Below, in pieces: positions 34,797 through 43,167 of a stretch of 64,000 bases of DNA (within the stretch, counting starts at the first letter, position 1; every line of letters starts with the position of its first letter). The position numbers were made by a program, and so were the translations under genes. The stretch is from NCBI GenBank assembly GCA_947474755.1, contig CANJJE010000001.1, forward strand, positions 372,001-436,000, read 5' to 3'. The DNA comes from Burkholderiales bacterium (GTDB lineage Bacteria; Pseudomonadota; Gammaproteobacteria; Burkholderiales; Burkholderiaceae_C). The notes beneath the pieces are model-generated. The model was given only the letters and a program-made list of their open reading frames with translations. It made no database searches and had not been told where the DNA came from.

Positions 34797-36992
34797 TCAG
34801 TTCCCCGTGCTGGCCGACGGTGCATCGCCCGGCGGTTGAAAGCGCCTGGTCAATGCGTGCTGCGCGCTGACGCCGTTGCTGCCGATGCGTGAGAAGCTGC
34901 CGTCGGTGTTCAGCATCCACGCATCGCGGCGGTCGTGCAGGTAAGGCACCAGGCATTCGTCGATGACGCGCTGGCGCAGTTCGACATCGCGCACCGGCCA
35001 GGCCACCTCGATGCGGCGCAGCATGTTGCGGCTCATCCAGTCGGCACTCGACAGGTAGAGCACCTCGTCGTCTTCACCCGGGCCCCAGCGAAAGTACATC
35101 ACCCGCGAGTGTTCGAGGAAACGTCCGACCACCGAGCGCACACGGATGCGGTCGGTCGCGCCCGGCACACCGGGGCGCAACACGCAGGCGCCACGCACGA
35201 TCAGGTCGATGTCGGCTCCCGCCTGGCTGGCGCGCACCAGCGCGTTGATCAGCATCGAGTCGGTCAGTGCATTGATCTTGACGATGATGCGCGCCGGCTG
35301 GCCGGCGCGTGCCGCGTCAGCCACACGATCGATGGTGTGGATCAGACGCCGGTGCATCGTGAACGGCGCTTGAAGCATCTGGCGCAGCGGCTTCATCTTG
35401 CCCAGGCTGGCCAGTTGCTGGAACACCGCATCGACATCGGCCGTCAGCTCGGCATCGGCCGTCAGATAGCTGACATCGGTGTACAGCCTCGCGGTCTTCG
35501 GGTTGTAGTTTCCGGTGGACAGGTGGGCATAGCGGCGCAGCCGGGCGGTGGCGTTGGGGTTGGCGCTGGCCGCCCCGCTGGCCGACACTTCGCGCCGCGT
35601 CACCAGCAGCAGCTTGGCGTGGGTCTTCAGGCCGACCACGCCGTACACGACCTGCGCGCCGACGGCTTCCAGCCGCTCGGCCCAGTTGATGTTGGCCTCT
35701 TCGTCGAAACGCGCCTTCAGTTCGACGACGACCATCACCTCCTTGCCACGGCGCGCCGCCTCGATCAGCAGGTCCATCAGCGGCGATTCGCTGCCGGTGC
35801 GGTAGATGGTCTGCTTGATGGCAAGGACCGCCGGGTCGTTGACCGATTCACGCAGAAACTGGACCACCGGGTCGAATGATTCAAAGGGATGGTGCAGCAG
35901 CACATCGCCGCGGCGCAGCCTGGCGAAGATCGACTGGTCGCGCGGCAGGCCCTTGGCCGGCCAGGCGCCTTCATGCGGCGCAAAGCGAAGCGAGGGCAGC
36001 ACGCTGCGATCGTTGACCTGATCGATCAGCTGGTTCAGGCGAACCAGGTTCACGGGCCCGTTCACCTGATACAGCGCCTGCCGTGGCAAGTCGAACTGTT
36101 CGAGCAGGAATTCGGACAGCTCCGGCGGGCAACTGCTGACCACTTCGAGGCGAATCGCCTGGCCGAAATGGCGCGAGCTGAGCCCGGAGCGCAGCGCCTG
36201 GCGCAGGTTCTTCACGTCGTCCTCGTCGACTTCGAGGTCGGAGTCGCGAGTCACGCGGAACTGCGAGAAGGTCTCGACAGCGCGCCCCGGAAACAATTCA
36301 CCGAGATGGGCGCGGATCACGCTGGTGAGCAGCACGAAACCCTGCTTGCCGGGCACAAGCGCGTCGGGCAACCGGATCACCCGCGGCAACACACGCGGCA
36401 CCTTGACGATGGCGATCGTGTTCTCGCGGCCGAATGCATCCTTGCCGCCCAGGCGCACGATGAAATTCAGCGCCTTGTTGGCGACCAGCGGGAACGGGTG
36501 CGAGGGATCGAGTCCGATCGGTACCAGCAGCGGTCGCACCTGCTTCTGGAAGAACTGGTCCACCCACTCGCGTTGCGCTTCATCCCGATCGGCATGGTTC
36601 AGGATCACGATGCCTGCGCGCTGGAGCAATGGCATCACCTGGTCATTGAAGGCGGTGTACTGCTCGTCGATCAGCCGATGGGCTTCGGCGGTGATCGCCT
36701 GCACATCTGCATCGGTGACGCCGGCGTTGGGCAGCCGCGACGCCTCCAGGTAATCGGCAAATCGCACCTCGAAGAACTCGTCGATGTTCGACGAGACGAT
36801 GCAGATGTAGCGCAGCCGCTCCAGCAGCGGCACATCGTGCCGCAGGGCCTGCGCCAGCACGCGGCGATTGAACTCGAGAATCGAGGTTTCGCGGCCCAGC
36901 ATCAGCGCTGGATCACCGGCCTGCGGCGCCGAGGCAGACCCAGGCGCGGTAGAGGTGAGGGTGGGCGAATGCGATGCGGGGACTGTACTCAT
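34797..36992 (-). CDS. ppk1: Polyphosphate kinase 1
   Basis: The 731-residue enzyme reversibly makes long-chain polyphosphate from ATP. The N-terminal part has ILEFNRRVLAQALRHDVPLLERLRYICIVSSNIDEFFEVR. The phospho-His lies in VVGLKTHAKLLLVTRRE, with the ATP site RFDEEANINWAERLE, and a C-terminal phospholipase-D-like half ends in MYFRWGPGEDDEVLYLSSADWMSRNM. Length is normal. It lies upstream of sixA, four bases apart. The N-terminal 25 residues are low-complexity. Confidence 0.97.
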   Translation of the reverse strand: MSTVPASHSPTLTSTAPGSASAPQAGDPALMLGRETSILEFNRRVLAQALRHDVPLLERLRYICIVSSNIDEFFEVRFADYLEASRLPNAGVTDADVQAITAEAHRLIDEQYTAFNDQVMPLLQRAGIVILNHADRDEAQREWVDQFFQKQVRPLLVPIGLDPSHPFPLVANKALNFIVRLGGKDAFGRENTIAIVKVPRVLPRVIRLPDALVPGKQGFVLLTSVIRAHLGELFPGRAVETFSQFRVTRDSDLEVDEDDVKNLRQALRSGLSSRHFGQAIRLEVVSSCPPELSEFLLEQFDLPRQALYQVNGPVNLVRLNQLIDQVNDRSVLPSLRFAPHEGAWPAKGLPRDQSIFARLRRGDVLLHHPFESFDPVVQFLRESVNDPAVLAIKQTIYRTGSESPLMDLLIEAARRGKEVMVVVELKARFDEEANINWAERLEAVGAQVVYGVVGLKTHAKLLLVTRREVSASGAASANPNATARLRRYAHLSTGNYNPKTARLYTDVSYLTADAELTADVDAVFQQLASLGKMKPLRQMLQAPFTMHRRLIHTIDRVADAARAGQPARIIVKINALTDSMLINALVRASQAGADIDLIVRGACVLRPGVPGATDRIRVRSVVGRFLEHSRVMYFRWGPGEDDEVLYLSSADWMSRNMLRRIEVAWPVRDVELRQRVIDECLVPYLHDRRDAWMLNTDGSFSRIGSNGVSAQHALTRRFQPPGDAPSASTGN

Positions 36993-37061
36993 CCGTCTAG
37001 TTTAGGGAGGTTGCTGGTCGCCTGGCAGAGTGTGGTCGCGGTCGACGGGGCCGTCCGGTCG

Positions 37062-38009
37062 TCAAGTCACCGCCATGTCCGCGTCGGCATCGGCTCTGCC
37101 CAACACCGTGTGGGCAATTGCGTCGCCCGATGGCGACGCTGACGCGCAGGTTGCGGCACGCTCCCGGCGCGCATGCTCGCTCCAGTCGATGACCTCAAGC
37201 CGTCCGTCGGCGTGCTCGACAAGCGCGGTCAGGCTCTCGACCCAGTCACCATCATTCGCGTAGGTGATGCCGTCGATATCGCGCAATTCGGCGTGGTGGA
37301 TATGGCCACAGACCACGCCATGCGCACCGCGACGTCGGGCTTCGCGCGCTACTGCGGCCTCGAAGTCGCCGATGAAGTTGACCGCACGCTTGACCTTGAA
37401 CTTCAGGTACTTCGACAGACTCCAGTACGGCAGGCCCAGCCGCGCGCGCATCGAGTTCAGGTGGCGGTTGAGCTTCAGCGTGAATTCGTAGAGGGTGTCA
37501 CCAAGATGGGCCAGCCACCTCGCGCACTGGATCACGCCGTCGAACAGATCGCCGTGGATGACCCACAGCTTGCGTCCGTCGGCGGTTTCGTGGATCCAGT
37601 CTTCGGCCACCTCGATGCCGCCGAAGTTGTGCCCTAGATAACGGCGGGCGAACTCATCGTGGTTGCCGGGGATGAACATCACCCGGGTGCCTTTGCGCGC
37701 CTTGCGCAGCAACTTCTGCACGACGTCGTTGTGCGCCTGCGGCCAGTACCAGCTGCGTCGCAGTTGCCAGCCGTCGATGATGTCGCCGACGAGGAACAGG
37801 TGCTCGCTGTCGAAGTGCTTGAGAAAGCCCAGCAGGGCCACCGCCTGGCAGCCGGGCGTGCCAAGGTGCAGGTCCGAGATCCAGACACTGCGGTAGTGCT
37901 GCTTCGTTTCACCCGTGGCATCGGGCGATGCATCACCTGCGCTGTCGATCACTGCGCGCTGAACCTGGGAGTCGGTCCACGCCCGCAGCAGAGGCAGATC
38001 GCGTTGCAT
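37062..38009 (-). CDS. Metallophosphoesterase, UDP-2,3-diacylglucosamine hydrolase-like (YbbF/LpxH family)
   Basis: The 315-residue protein carries the five metal-binding blocks of calcineurin-like phosphoesterases: DLHLG, GDIIDGW, PGNHDEFARR, WVIHGDLFD and CGHIHHAEL. The LpxH/YbbF family cleaves the pyrophosphate of UDP-2,3-diacylglucosamine in lipid A synthesis; this longer paralogue type is common in Burkholderiales, so the exact substrate is uncertain. ATG 38009 is chosen among several in-frame Met residues; ATG 38057 and the ATG at 38159 are weaker. It is divergent from the AI-2E family gene. Confidence 0.88.
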   Translation of the reverse strand: MQRDLPLLRAWTDSQVQRAVIDSAGDASPDATGETKQHYRSVWISDLHLGTPGCQAVALLGFLKHFDSEHLFLVGDIIDGWQLRRSWYWPQAHNDVVQKLLRKARKGTRVMFIPGNHDEFARRYLGHNFGGIEVAEDWIHETADGRKLWVIHGDLFDGVIQCARWLAHLGDTLYEFTLKLNRHLNSMRARLGLPYWSLSKYLKFKVKRAVNFIGDFEAAVAREARRRGAHGVVCGHIHHAELRDIDGITYANDGDWVESLTALVEHADGRLEVIDWSEHARRERAATCASASPSGDAIAHTVLGRADADADMAVT

Positions 38010-38152
38010 GGACACGGATGTTGCGGCCCCGGTGTGACATCTCGGTGGCGTTTGCATGACGCCGAGGTGACATGCGCTGCTCGCGAGCACCGCATTGCCC
38101 TGGCGATACCATGCAGCACCGCCGTCCCTGGAACCGCCGTCCCGCCTTGCAC

Positions 38153-39226
38153 ATGTCACCGCCCGAACCCGATCGTGTCCCCGTGCTTGCCAACAAGGTG
38201 TTCCTGTTGGTTCTGGTCGCCGTGTCGCTGGCGTTCGGCTGGATCCTGTGGCCCTTCTTCGGGGCGCTTTTCTGGGGGGTGGTGCTGGCCATCCTGTTCA
38301 CGCCGCTGCATCGGCGACTGCTGGCTCGCTTCAACGGGCGCGGCTCACTGGCGGCCCTCACGACACTGGCAGTGATCGTGCTGATCGTGCTGCTGCCGCT
38401 GGCGTTCCTGACAGCATCACTCGTGAACGAGGGCGCAGGCTTCTACCGCCGCATGCAATCTGGCGAGTTCGACTTCGGCCTCTACTTCGACCAGATCATG
38501 CACGCGCTGCCATCGTGGGTCACGGAGCGGATGAATCAGTTCGGCCTTGGCAACATTGCCGCGTTGAAACAGAAGCTCAGCACCGCGATCTCGCAGGGCA
38601 CCAGCCTGATTGCCACCCAGGCCTTCAGCATCGGCCAGAACACCTTCGAGTTCATCGTCAATTTCTTCATCACCATCTACCTGGTGTTCTTCCTGCTGCG
38701 CGATGGAGCCAGTCTGGCCTCCCGCATCAACGCCGCGATCCCGCTCGACGAGCAGGACAAGCGCGAACTGCTGCTCAAGTTCACGACGGTGATCCGTGCC
38801 GCGGTGAAGGGCAATGTGGTCGTCGCCATCGTGCAGGGTGGGCTCGGTGGTCTTGCGTTCTGGTTCCTGGGCGTCAACGGTGCCCTGCTGTGGGCAGTCA
38901 TCATGGCCGTTCTGTCACTGCTGCCAGCGATCGGCGCTGGCCTGGTGTGGCTGCCCGTCGCCCTGTATTTCCTGGTGACCGGAGCGGTCTGGCAGGGTTT
39001 GGGCCTGATCGCCTTCGGGGTGCTGGTGATCGGCATGGTCGACAACGTGCTGCGGCAGATGCTCGTCGGCAAGGACACCAAGATGCCCGATTACGTGGTG
39101 CTGATCTCGACGCTCGGCGGCATGGCCGTATTCGGTCTCAACGGTTTCGTCATCGGTCCGGTGATCGCCGCCATGTTCATGGCGGTTTGGCACATCTGCA
39201 TCGCGGCACGCGGGGGGGAACGATGA
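38153..39226 (+). CDS. AI-2E family permease-like membrane protein
   Basis: The 357-residue integral membrane protein has an N-terminal hydrophobic pair (NKVFLLVLVAVSLAFGWILWPFFGALFWGVVLAILF), a soluble middle, and at least four C-terminal membrane helices with the family motif LLPAIGAGLVWLPVALYFL and the late GPVIAAMF. Such proteins (TqsA/YdiK-like) are annotated as AI-2 exporters or Na+/H+ antiporters; the substrate is not predictable. ATG 38153 is selected; ATG 38111 would add 14 residues. Its stop overlaps the next start (ATGA). Confidence 0.88.
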   Translation: MSPPEPDRVPVLANKVFLLVLVAVSLAFGWILWPFFGALFWGVVLAILFTPLHRRLLARFNGRGSLAALTTLAVIVLIVLLPLAFLTASLVNEGAGFYRRMQSGEFDFGLYFDQIMHALPSWVTERMNQFGLGNIAALKQKLSTAISQGTSLIATQAFSIGQNTFEFIVNFFITIYLVFFLLRDGASLASRINAAIPLDEQDKRELLLKFTTVIRAAVKGNVVVAIVQGGLGGLAFWFLGVNGALLWAVIMAVLSLLPAIGAGLVWLPVALYFLVTGAVWQGLGLIAFGVLVIGMVDNVLRQMLVGKDTKMPDYVVLISTLGGMAVFGLNGFVIGPVIAAMFMAVWHICIAARGGER

Positions 39227-39702
39227 TTGCAGGCCGCTGGGTGGTCATTGTTGCGACGGCGATGGTCTCTGCGCTGACTCTGGTCGCCGGGTGCGCCACC
39301 GCCACGCCGGCTGTCACGGCTGCGGAAGACGCCCTGCCAAAGTCGTTCCACGTCGGTCCCGATGAGGCTGGCATCTACATCATTCGCAGCGAGCGCGTCG
39401 GTGGTGCCATCCCTCTGGACGTCCTGATCGACGGGCAGCGCCTCGGTGCCACGGTGGCGCGGTCCTACCTTTATGCGGTGGTCACACCGGGCGTCCACAC
39501 GGTGGACTCGCTCGGTGACGTCCGCCATACGCTGGAAGTCGAGGTGAAGCCGGGAACGATCGCCTACCTGTCACAGGTGGTGGAACTGTCGTACCTGACT
39601 GCGCCCCGAACACGCTTGCGCCGGGTGAATGACGCCCAAGGTCGGGAGTGGGTGATGGCGTTGAAGGCGGCGCCGCAGCGCAGAGCGGCCGATAAGCCGT
39701 GA
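39223..39702 (+). CDS. Lipoprotein of the DUF2846 type
   Basis: The 159-residue protein has a lipoprotein signal (ALTLVAGC, lipobox LVAGC). The mature part contains AGIYIIRSERVGGAIPLDVLIDGQRLG and GVHTVDSLGDVRHTLEVEVKPGTIAYLSQ, a small beta-rich domain typical of DUF2846. Function is unknown; an outer-membrane or periplasmic lipid-anchored location is likely. ATG 39223 overlaps the preceding stop by four bases and has GGGGGGGAA upstream. It ends just before the convergent flgN gene. Confidence 0.85.
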   Translation: MIAGRWVVIVATAMVSALTLVAGCATATPAVTAAEDALPKSFHVGPDEAGIYIIRSERVGGAIPLDVLIDGQRLGATVARSYLYAVVTPGVHTVDSLGDVRHTLEVEVKPGTIAYLSQVVELSYLTAPRTRLRRVNDAQGREWVMALKAAPQRRAADKP

Positions 39703-39709
39703 GCCTGTC

Positions 39710-40135
39710 TCAGGCCAGCAGCGATCCGGTTCGGCCAGACCGTTGCACGCCGCCGTGCACGCCATAGACGCCAGGCGCTTCGCGAGGCAACAGGACATCG
39801 ATGGCTCGGTCAAGGGCCGCGGTGGCACGGGCCAGGCTTTCACGCTGGGCCGCAACGGTGCCGCTGGCGCTGGCAAGCCGTCGGCGCAGTGCGGCCGGAA
39901 CCGGGCCGTTGCGCGCGGCGCGTGAAAAATGATCCACCGCGTTCGAGAGGGCTCGGTGCAGTTCTGACGCATGCAGATCGATCGACGACAGATCGCGCGC
40001 CTGCAGGGCTGTTCCGAGGGACATCAGCCTGTCCTCTACCGCGCTGAGCGTCAATTCCAGCGCCGGATCAGCGGCATCGGTCCTCGACGGAACCAGAGCG
40101 GTGGTGGTGGGACGCAGTGGCGGCGACTGATTCAT
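39710..40135 (-). CDS. flgN: FlgN-like flagellar export chaperone
   Basis: The 141-residue protein is helix-rich and lies in the flgA-flgM-flgN order of betaproteobacterial flagellar loci. FlgN holds the hook-filament junction proteins FlgK and FlgL unfolded for export. The sequence itself (LTLSAVEDRLMSLGTALQARDLSSID, long Arg/Ala helices) is weakly conserved in the family, so the call rests mainly on position. ATG 40135 follows flgM by 25 bases. Confidence 0.7.
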   Translation of the reverse strand: MNQSPPLRPTTTALVPSRTDAADPALELTLSAVEDRLMSLGTALQARDLSSIDLHASELHRALSNAVDHFSRAARNGPVPAALRRRLASASGTVAAQRESLARATAALDRAIDVLLPREAPGVYGVHGGVQRSGRTGSLLA

Positions 40136-40160
40136 GGTCGGGTGCAGAAATGAAATTCGG

Positions 40161-40490
40161 TCAGGACTCGGGCGTGCTCTTCTTCAGCAGTTCGGCAGCA
40201 TTGGCGATCAGCTTGTCGGCAATCGCGCCTGCATCGACCTTGAAGTCGCCTTTATCGATAGCCTGAGAGATGCGCTCGACCTTGGCACTGTCGAATTCGA
40301 CAGAACTCGTCGAGCCCGACAGCAGGCTGGTCGCGGCGCTCGACAAGGCCACCTGTGCGCTGGCTTCGGTCGGTGCCACGGCGGCGGCCTCGCTGCTGCT
40401 GCGCGCATTCGCTGGGGTCACGGCAGGCCCGGTCGCGGCGCTGGCCACGGGCAGACCCGGGGTCTTGTTGCTTGTACTTCCGATGGTCAT
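40161..40490 (-). CDS. flgM: FlgM, anti-sigma-28 factor
   Basis: FlgM binds and blocks sigma-28 (FliA) until it is exported through the finished hook. The 109-residue protein starts MTIGSTSNKTPGL, is intrinsically disordered and Ala/Ser-rich in the middle, and has the sigma-binding end VEFDSAKVERISQAIDKGDFKVDAGAIADKLIANAAELL. GGGAGA precedes ATG 40490. A strong sigma-28 promoter lies 50 bases upstream, giving autoregulation as in enteric bacteria. Confidence 0.95.
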   Translation of the reverse strand: MTIGSTSNKTPGLPVASAATGPAVTPANARSSSEAAAVAPTEASAQVALSSAATSLLSGSTSSVEFDSAKVERISQAIDKGDFKVDAGAIADKLIANAAELLKKSTPES

Positions 40491-40541
40491 GACATTCTCC
40501 CGACGGGCAGCGAAGTGGACAGATTCTTCAACATGATCGGT

Positions 40542-40568
40542 GTTTCGGCCGCTCTGGCGCGGACTTTA
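40542..40568 (-). promoter_or_regulatory. Sigma-28 (FliA) promoter for flgM-flgN
   Basis: Read leftward the sequence is TAAA (40568-40565), exactly 15 bases, then GCCGAAAC (40549-40542). The consensus is TAAA-N15-GCCGATAA, so 10 of the 12 fixed positions match. It lies between flgA and flgM and lets flgM be expressed late. Confidence 0.8.
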
Positions 40569-40629
40569 GGACTTTTCGACAGCCAGGCGCAAGCCGACGT
40601 CGACACCGTGGCTGCGTGAAGCTGCCGAC

Positions 40630-41433
40630 TCACAGCGATAACTCCACCACGCGCATGCCCACCGGCGTGCCGGTGACGATCTGCCCATTTTCGGTGCGCA
40701 CCCTCGCGGCCTGGCCTTCAATGCCCGCCGTCAATGCCTGTCCGCTTCCTGCGATGATGAAGCCCGGCCCGCTGGCCAGCACCTTGACCGAGTCGCCGGC
40801 CGCAAACCACATCCGAGGCTTCAGGTCGGTTTGTCGCAAACCTCGACCGGCGACCAGCGGACGTGCCAGCACGCGGCCTACGGCGAGGGAGGCATTGGTG
40901 ACCACTGCTGCGTTGTCCTCGGCGAAATCGACCTCGGCCATGCGCAGGTCATCCTCGCGCACCGTGGCTCCGGCAGGCAGGGGCACCGATGCGACCAAGG
41001 CCTGGCCGAAGACGCGCACAGTGACCGGCAGGTAGACGTTCCATGGCCTGGCGCCTTGCGCGCAGCGCAGCCCGATGCGCGCCTTCCCCCAAAGTCGCAT
41101 GCCCGGAGGCAGGTACGGTTCGATGCGCTGACACGGGGCGAGCTTCAGCCGTGAGTCCAGCGCGCCCACATGAACCTCGAAGCGCAGCGGCTTTTCTGGG
41201 TTGACGCTCGGCTGCGACGGATCGGCCGGTTCATTGGCCCTGGTCGGTGCGGTCTGCTGCGTTGCATGCAGGGCCAGTTCGCGTACCTGCTCCACCAGCG
41301 CAGCATCGACCGCCACATCGACCGATTCCTGGGCTTCGCAGGGCAGGGTCAAACCCAGGACCAGCCCGCCGGTGATCAGCAGGCCACCCCAGCGTCTGGG
41401 GTTCGTGGGGCAGGGAGGATGACGGAATTTCAT
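40630..41433 (-). CDS. flgA: FlgA, P-ring assembly chaperone
   Basis: The 267-residue periplasmic protein has a signal peptide (LLITGGLVLGLTLPCEA). It ends with the SAF-type fold VASVPLPAGATVREDDLRMAEVDF and the C-terminal DSVKVLASGPGFIIAGSGQALTAGIEGQAARVRT. FlgA helps polymerise FlgI into the P ring. It is transcribed divergently from flgB; the 130-base gap must hold both promoters. Confidence 0.95.
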   Translation of the reverse strand: MKFRHPPCPTNPRRWGGLLITGGLVLGLTLPCEAQESVDVAVDAALVEQVRELALHATQQTAPTRANEPADPSQPSVNPEKPLRFEVHVGALDSRLKLAPCQRIEPYLPPGMRLWGKARIGLRCAQGARPWNVYLPVTVRVFGQALVASVPLPAGATVREDDLRMAEVDFAEDNAAVVTNASLAVGRVLARPLVAGRGLRQTDLKPRMWFAAGDSVKVLASGPGFIIAGSGQALTAGIEGQAARVRTENGQIVTGTPVGMRVVELSL

Positions 41434-41563
41434 GCCTGCACTCTAGACACGACCCGATGCGACGCAGCCTGCGAATTGACGGTGAAACCTGCCCTTGTTC
41501 CCGCTAATGTTCGGCGCGGGGCCTCCAGACAATGACTGCACAGCCAGCCTTCGGGAGTGACCC

Positions 41564-41986
41564 ATGCTGAACAAGCTCACCAGTTCCATCGATTTCCAGG
41601 GGCAGGCCTTGACCCTGCGGGCCGAGCGGCAGCGATTGATTGCCAGCAACATCGCCAACGCCGACACGCCAGGCTATGTGTCGCGCGACATCAATTTTTC
41701 GCAGGCACTGCGCGATGCCACCGGTGGCCAGAAGCTCCGCATCGGTACGGTCGGCCGACTCGAGACCACCCAGGCTGGCCACATCGCCGGCACCGGTGCG
41801 TCACCGGTTGCCGCGAACCTGCTGTACTCCAACGTCAGCCAGACCAACCTGGACAACAACACCGTCGACATGGACCGTGAGCGTGCCAGCTTCGTCGACA
41901 ACTCGGTGAAGTACGAGGCCACGCTGACCTTTGTCAATAGTTCCGTGCGCGGCATGCTCGACGCGATCAAGGGAGGGCAAGCATGA
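41564..41986 (+). CDS. flgB: FlgB, flagellar proximal rod protein
   Basis: The 140-residue protein has the rod signature RLIASNIANADTPGYVSRDINF, and NTVDMDRERASFVDNSVKYEATLTFVN at the C-terminus. It forms the base of the rod with FlgC and FlgF. It is first in the flgBCDEFGHIJKL run. Its stop overlaps flgC (ATGA). Confidence 0.97.
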   Translation: MLNKLTSSIDFQGQALTLRAERQRLIASNIANADTPGYVSRDINFSQALRDATGGQKLRIGTVGRLETTQAGHIAGTGASPVAANLLYSNVSQTNLDNNTVDMDRERASFVDNSVKYEATLTFVNSSVRGMLDAIKGGQA

Positions 41987-42399
41987 GCATGATGAACATC
42001 TTCAATGTGGCGGGCAGCGCGACCAGCGCGCAAAGCCAGCGATTGAACATCGTCGCGTCGAATCTGGCCAATGTGGACACCGTCGCCGGGCCCGATGGAA
42101 AGGCCTACAAGGCGCGGCAGGTCACCTTCCAGACCCAGTTGATGGGCACTGCCGGCGGCAACGTCGGTGCGGCTGGCGTCGCCGTGAGCAACATCTCCGA
42201 AGACCAGACGCCGGGCCGCCGGGTGCTCGACCCGAAGCACCCGAGCGCTGACGCTGAAGGCTATGTGACCTACACCAATGTCAATGCGGTCGAGGAGATG
42301 GTCAACATGATCTCCGCCTCGCGCTCGTACCAGAACAACGTCGAAGTGATGAACACCGCCAAGTCGTTGCTGCTCAAGACCCTGCAGATGGGCAACTGA
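41983..42399 (+). CDS. flgC: FlgC, flagellar proximal rod protein
   Basis: The 138-residue rod protein has the N-terminal LNIVASNLANVDTVAGPDG and the C-terminal NAVEEMVNMISASRSYQNNVEVMNTAKSLLLKTLQMG motifs. Its start overlaps flgB by four bases. Confidence 0.97.
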   Translation: MSMMNIFNVAGSATSAQSQRLNIVASNLANVDTVAGPDGKAYKARQVTFQTQLMGTAGGNVGAAGVAVSNISEDQTPGRRVLDPKHPSADAEGYVTYTNVNAVEEMVNMISASRSYQNNVEVMNTAKSLLLKTLQMGN

Positions 42400-42428
42400 G
42401 CCTGTCGCATCACCCGAGTACACCTTCC

Positions 42429-43094
42429 ATGGCCTTCGATTTCTCGACCATCAACAAGTCGTCCACGACCAGCGCGGTCGGTGCGTCGTCATCACCGGCC
42501 ACGACCGCTGCCAACGACGCCGGGTCACAGGACCGGTTCCTGAAGTTGTTGATCACACAGATCCAGAACCAGGATCCGCTGAGCCCGATGGACAACGCGC
42601 AAGTGACTTCCCAGATTGCGCAGATCAATACCGTGAGCGGTATCCAGCAGCTCAACACTACCGTGCAAGGCTTGACTGGGCAGTTCACCCAGTTGCAGGC
42701 GTTGCAGAGCGCGAATCTGGTTGGCCGCGACGTGGTCGTTCCCGGCAATGTGCTCGACATCAACAGCGGAGTCGGGCAGGGCGGTTTCGAGCTGTCGAGT
42801 CCCGCCAACGCAGTGAAGGTCGATGTGCTGTCGCCATCGGGCCAGGTCATCAGCAGCCTGGCACTCGGTGCGCTGGGGTCCGGCAGCCACAGTTTCAACT
42901 GGCCGGCCGGCACCGCCACGAACGACAGCGGCCTGCGCTTCCGCGTGACTGCCACCAGCGGCAGTGTCAACAGCACGCCGACCATGCTGATGCGTGACCG
43001 CGTCAACGCGATCAACACCAGCGGCAAGGTACTGAACCTCGAACTGCAAAACGCAGGCAGCGTTCCATACAGCAGCGTGCGCGCGCTGAACTGA
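42429..43094 (+). CDS. flgD: FlgD, flagellar hook cap/assembly protein
   Basis: This 221-residue hook scaffold carries the DRFLKLLITQIQNQDPLSPMDNAQVTSQIAQINTVSGIQQLN signature (FlgD N-terminal region) and a C-terminal Ig/tudor-like part with VDVLSPSGQVISSLALGALGSG. It is discarded after hook completion. Confidence 0.97.
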   Translation: MAFDFSTINKSSTTSAVGASSSPATTAANDAGSQDRFLKLLITQIQNQDPLSPMDNAQVTSQIAQINTVSGIQQLNTTVQGLTGQFTQLQALQSANLVGRDVVVPGNVLDINSGVGQGGFELSSPANAVKVDVLSPSGQVISSLALGALGSGSHSFNWPAGTATNDSGLRFRVTATSGSVNSTPTMLMRDRVNAINTSGKVLNLELQNAGSVPYSSVRALN

Positions 43095-43167
43095 CGCTTG
43101 CGCTGAATTCCGATCTCCGATTTCCCCTCCGCCACATCGGCCACCTCGCACCTCCTAAGGACACACC

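Noticed and set aside
39688-39695. Exact GCCGATAA (sigma-28 -10 element) on the plus strand
   Set aside because: It lies inside the lipoprotein gene, has no -35 at 15 bases and points into the convergent flgN gene.
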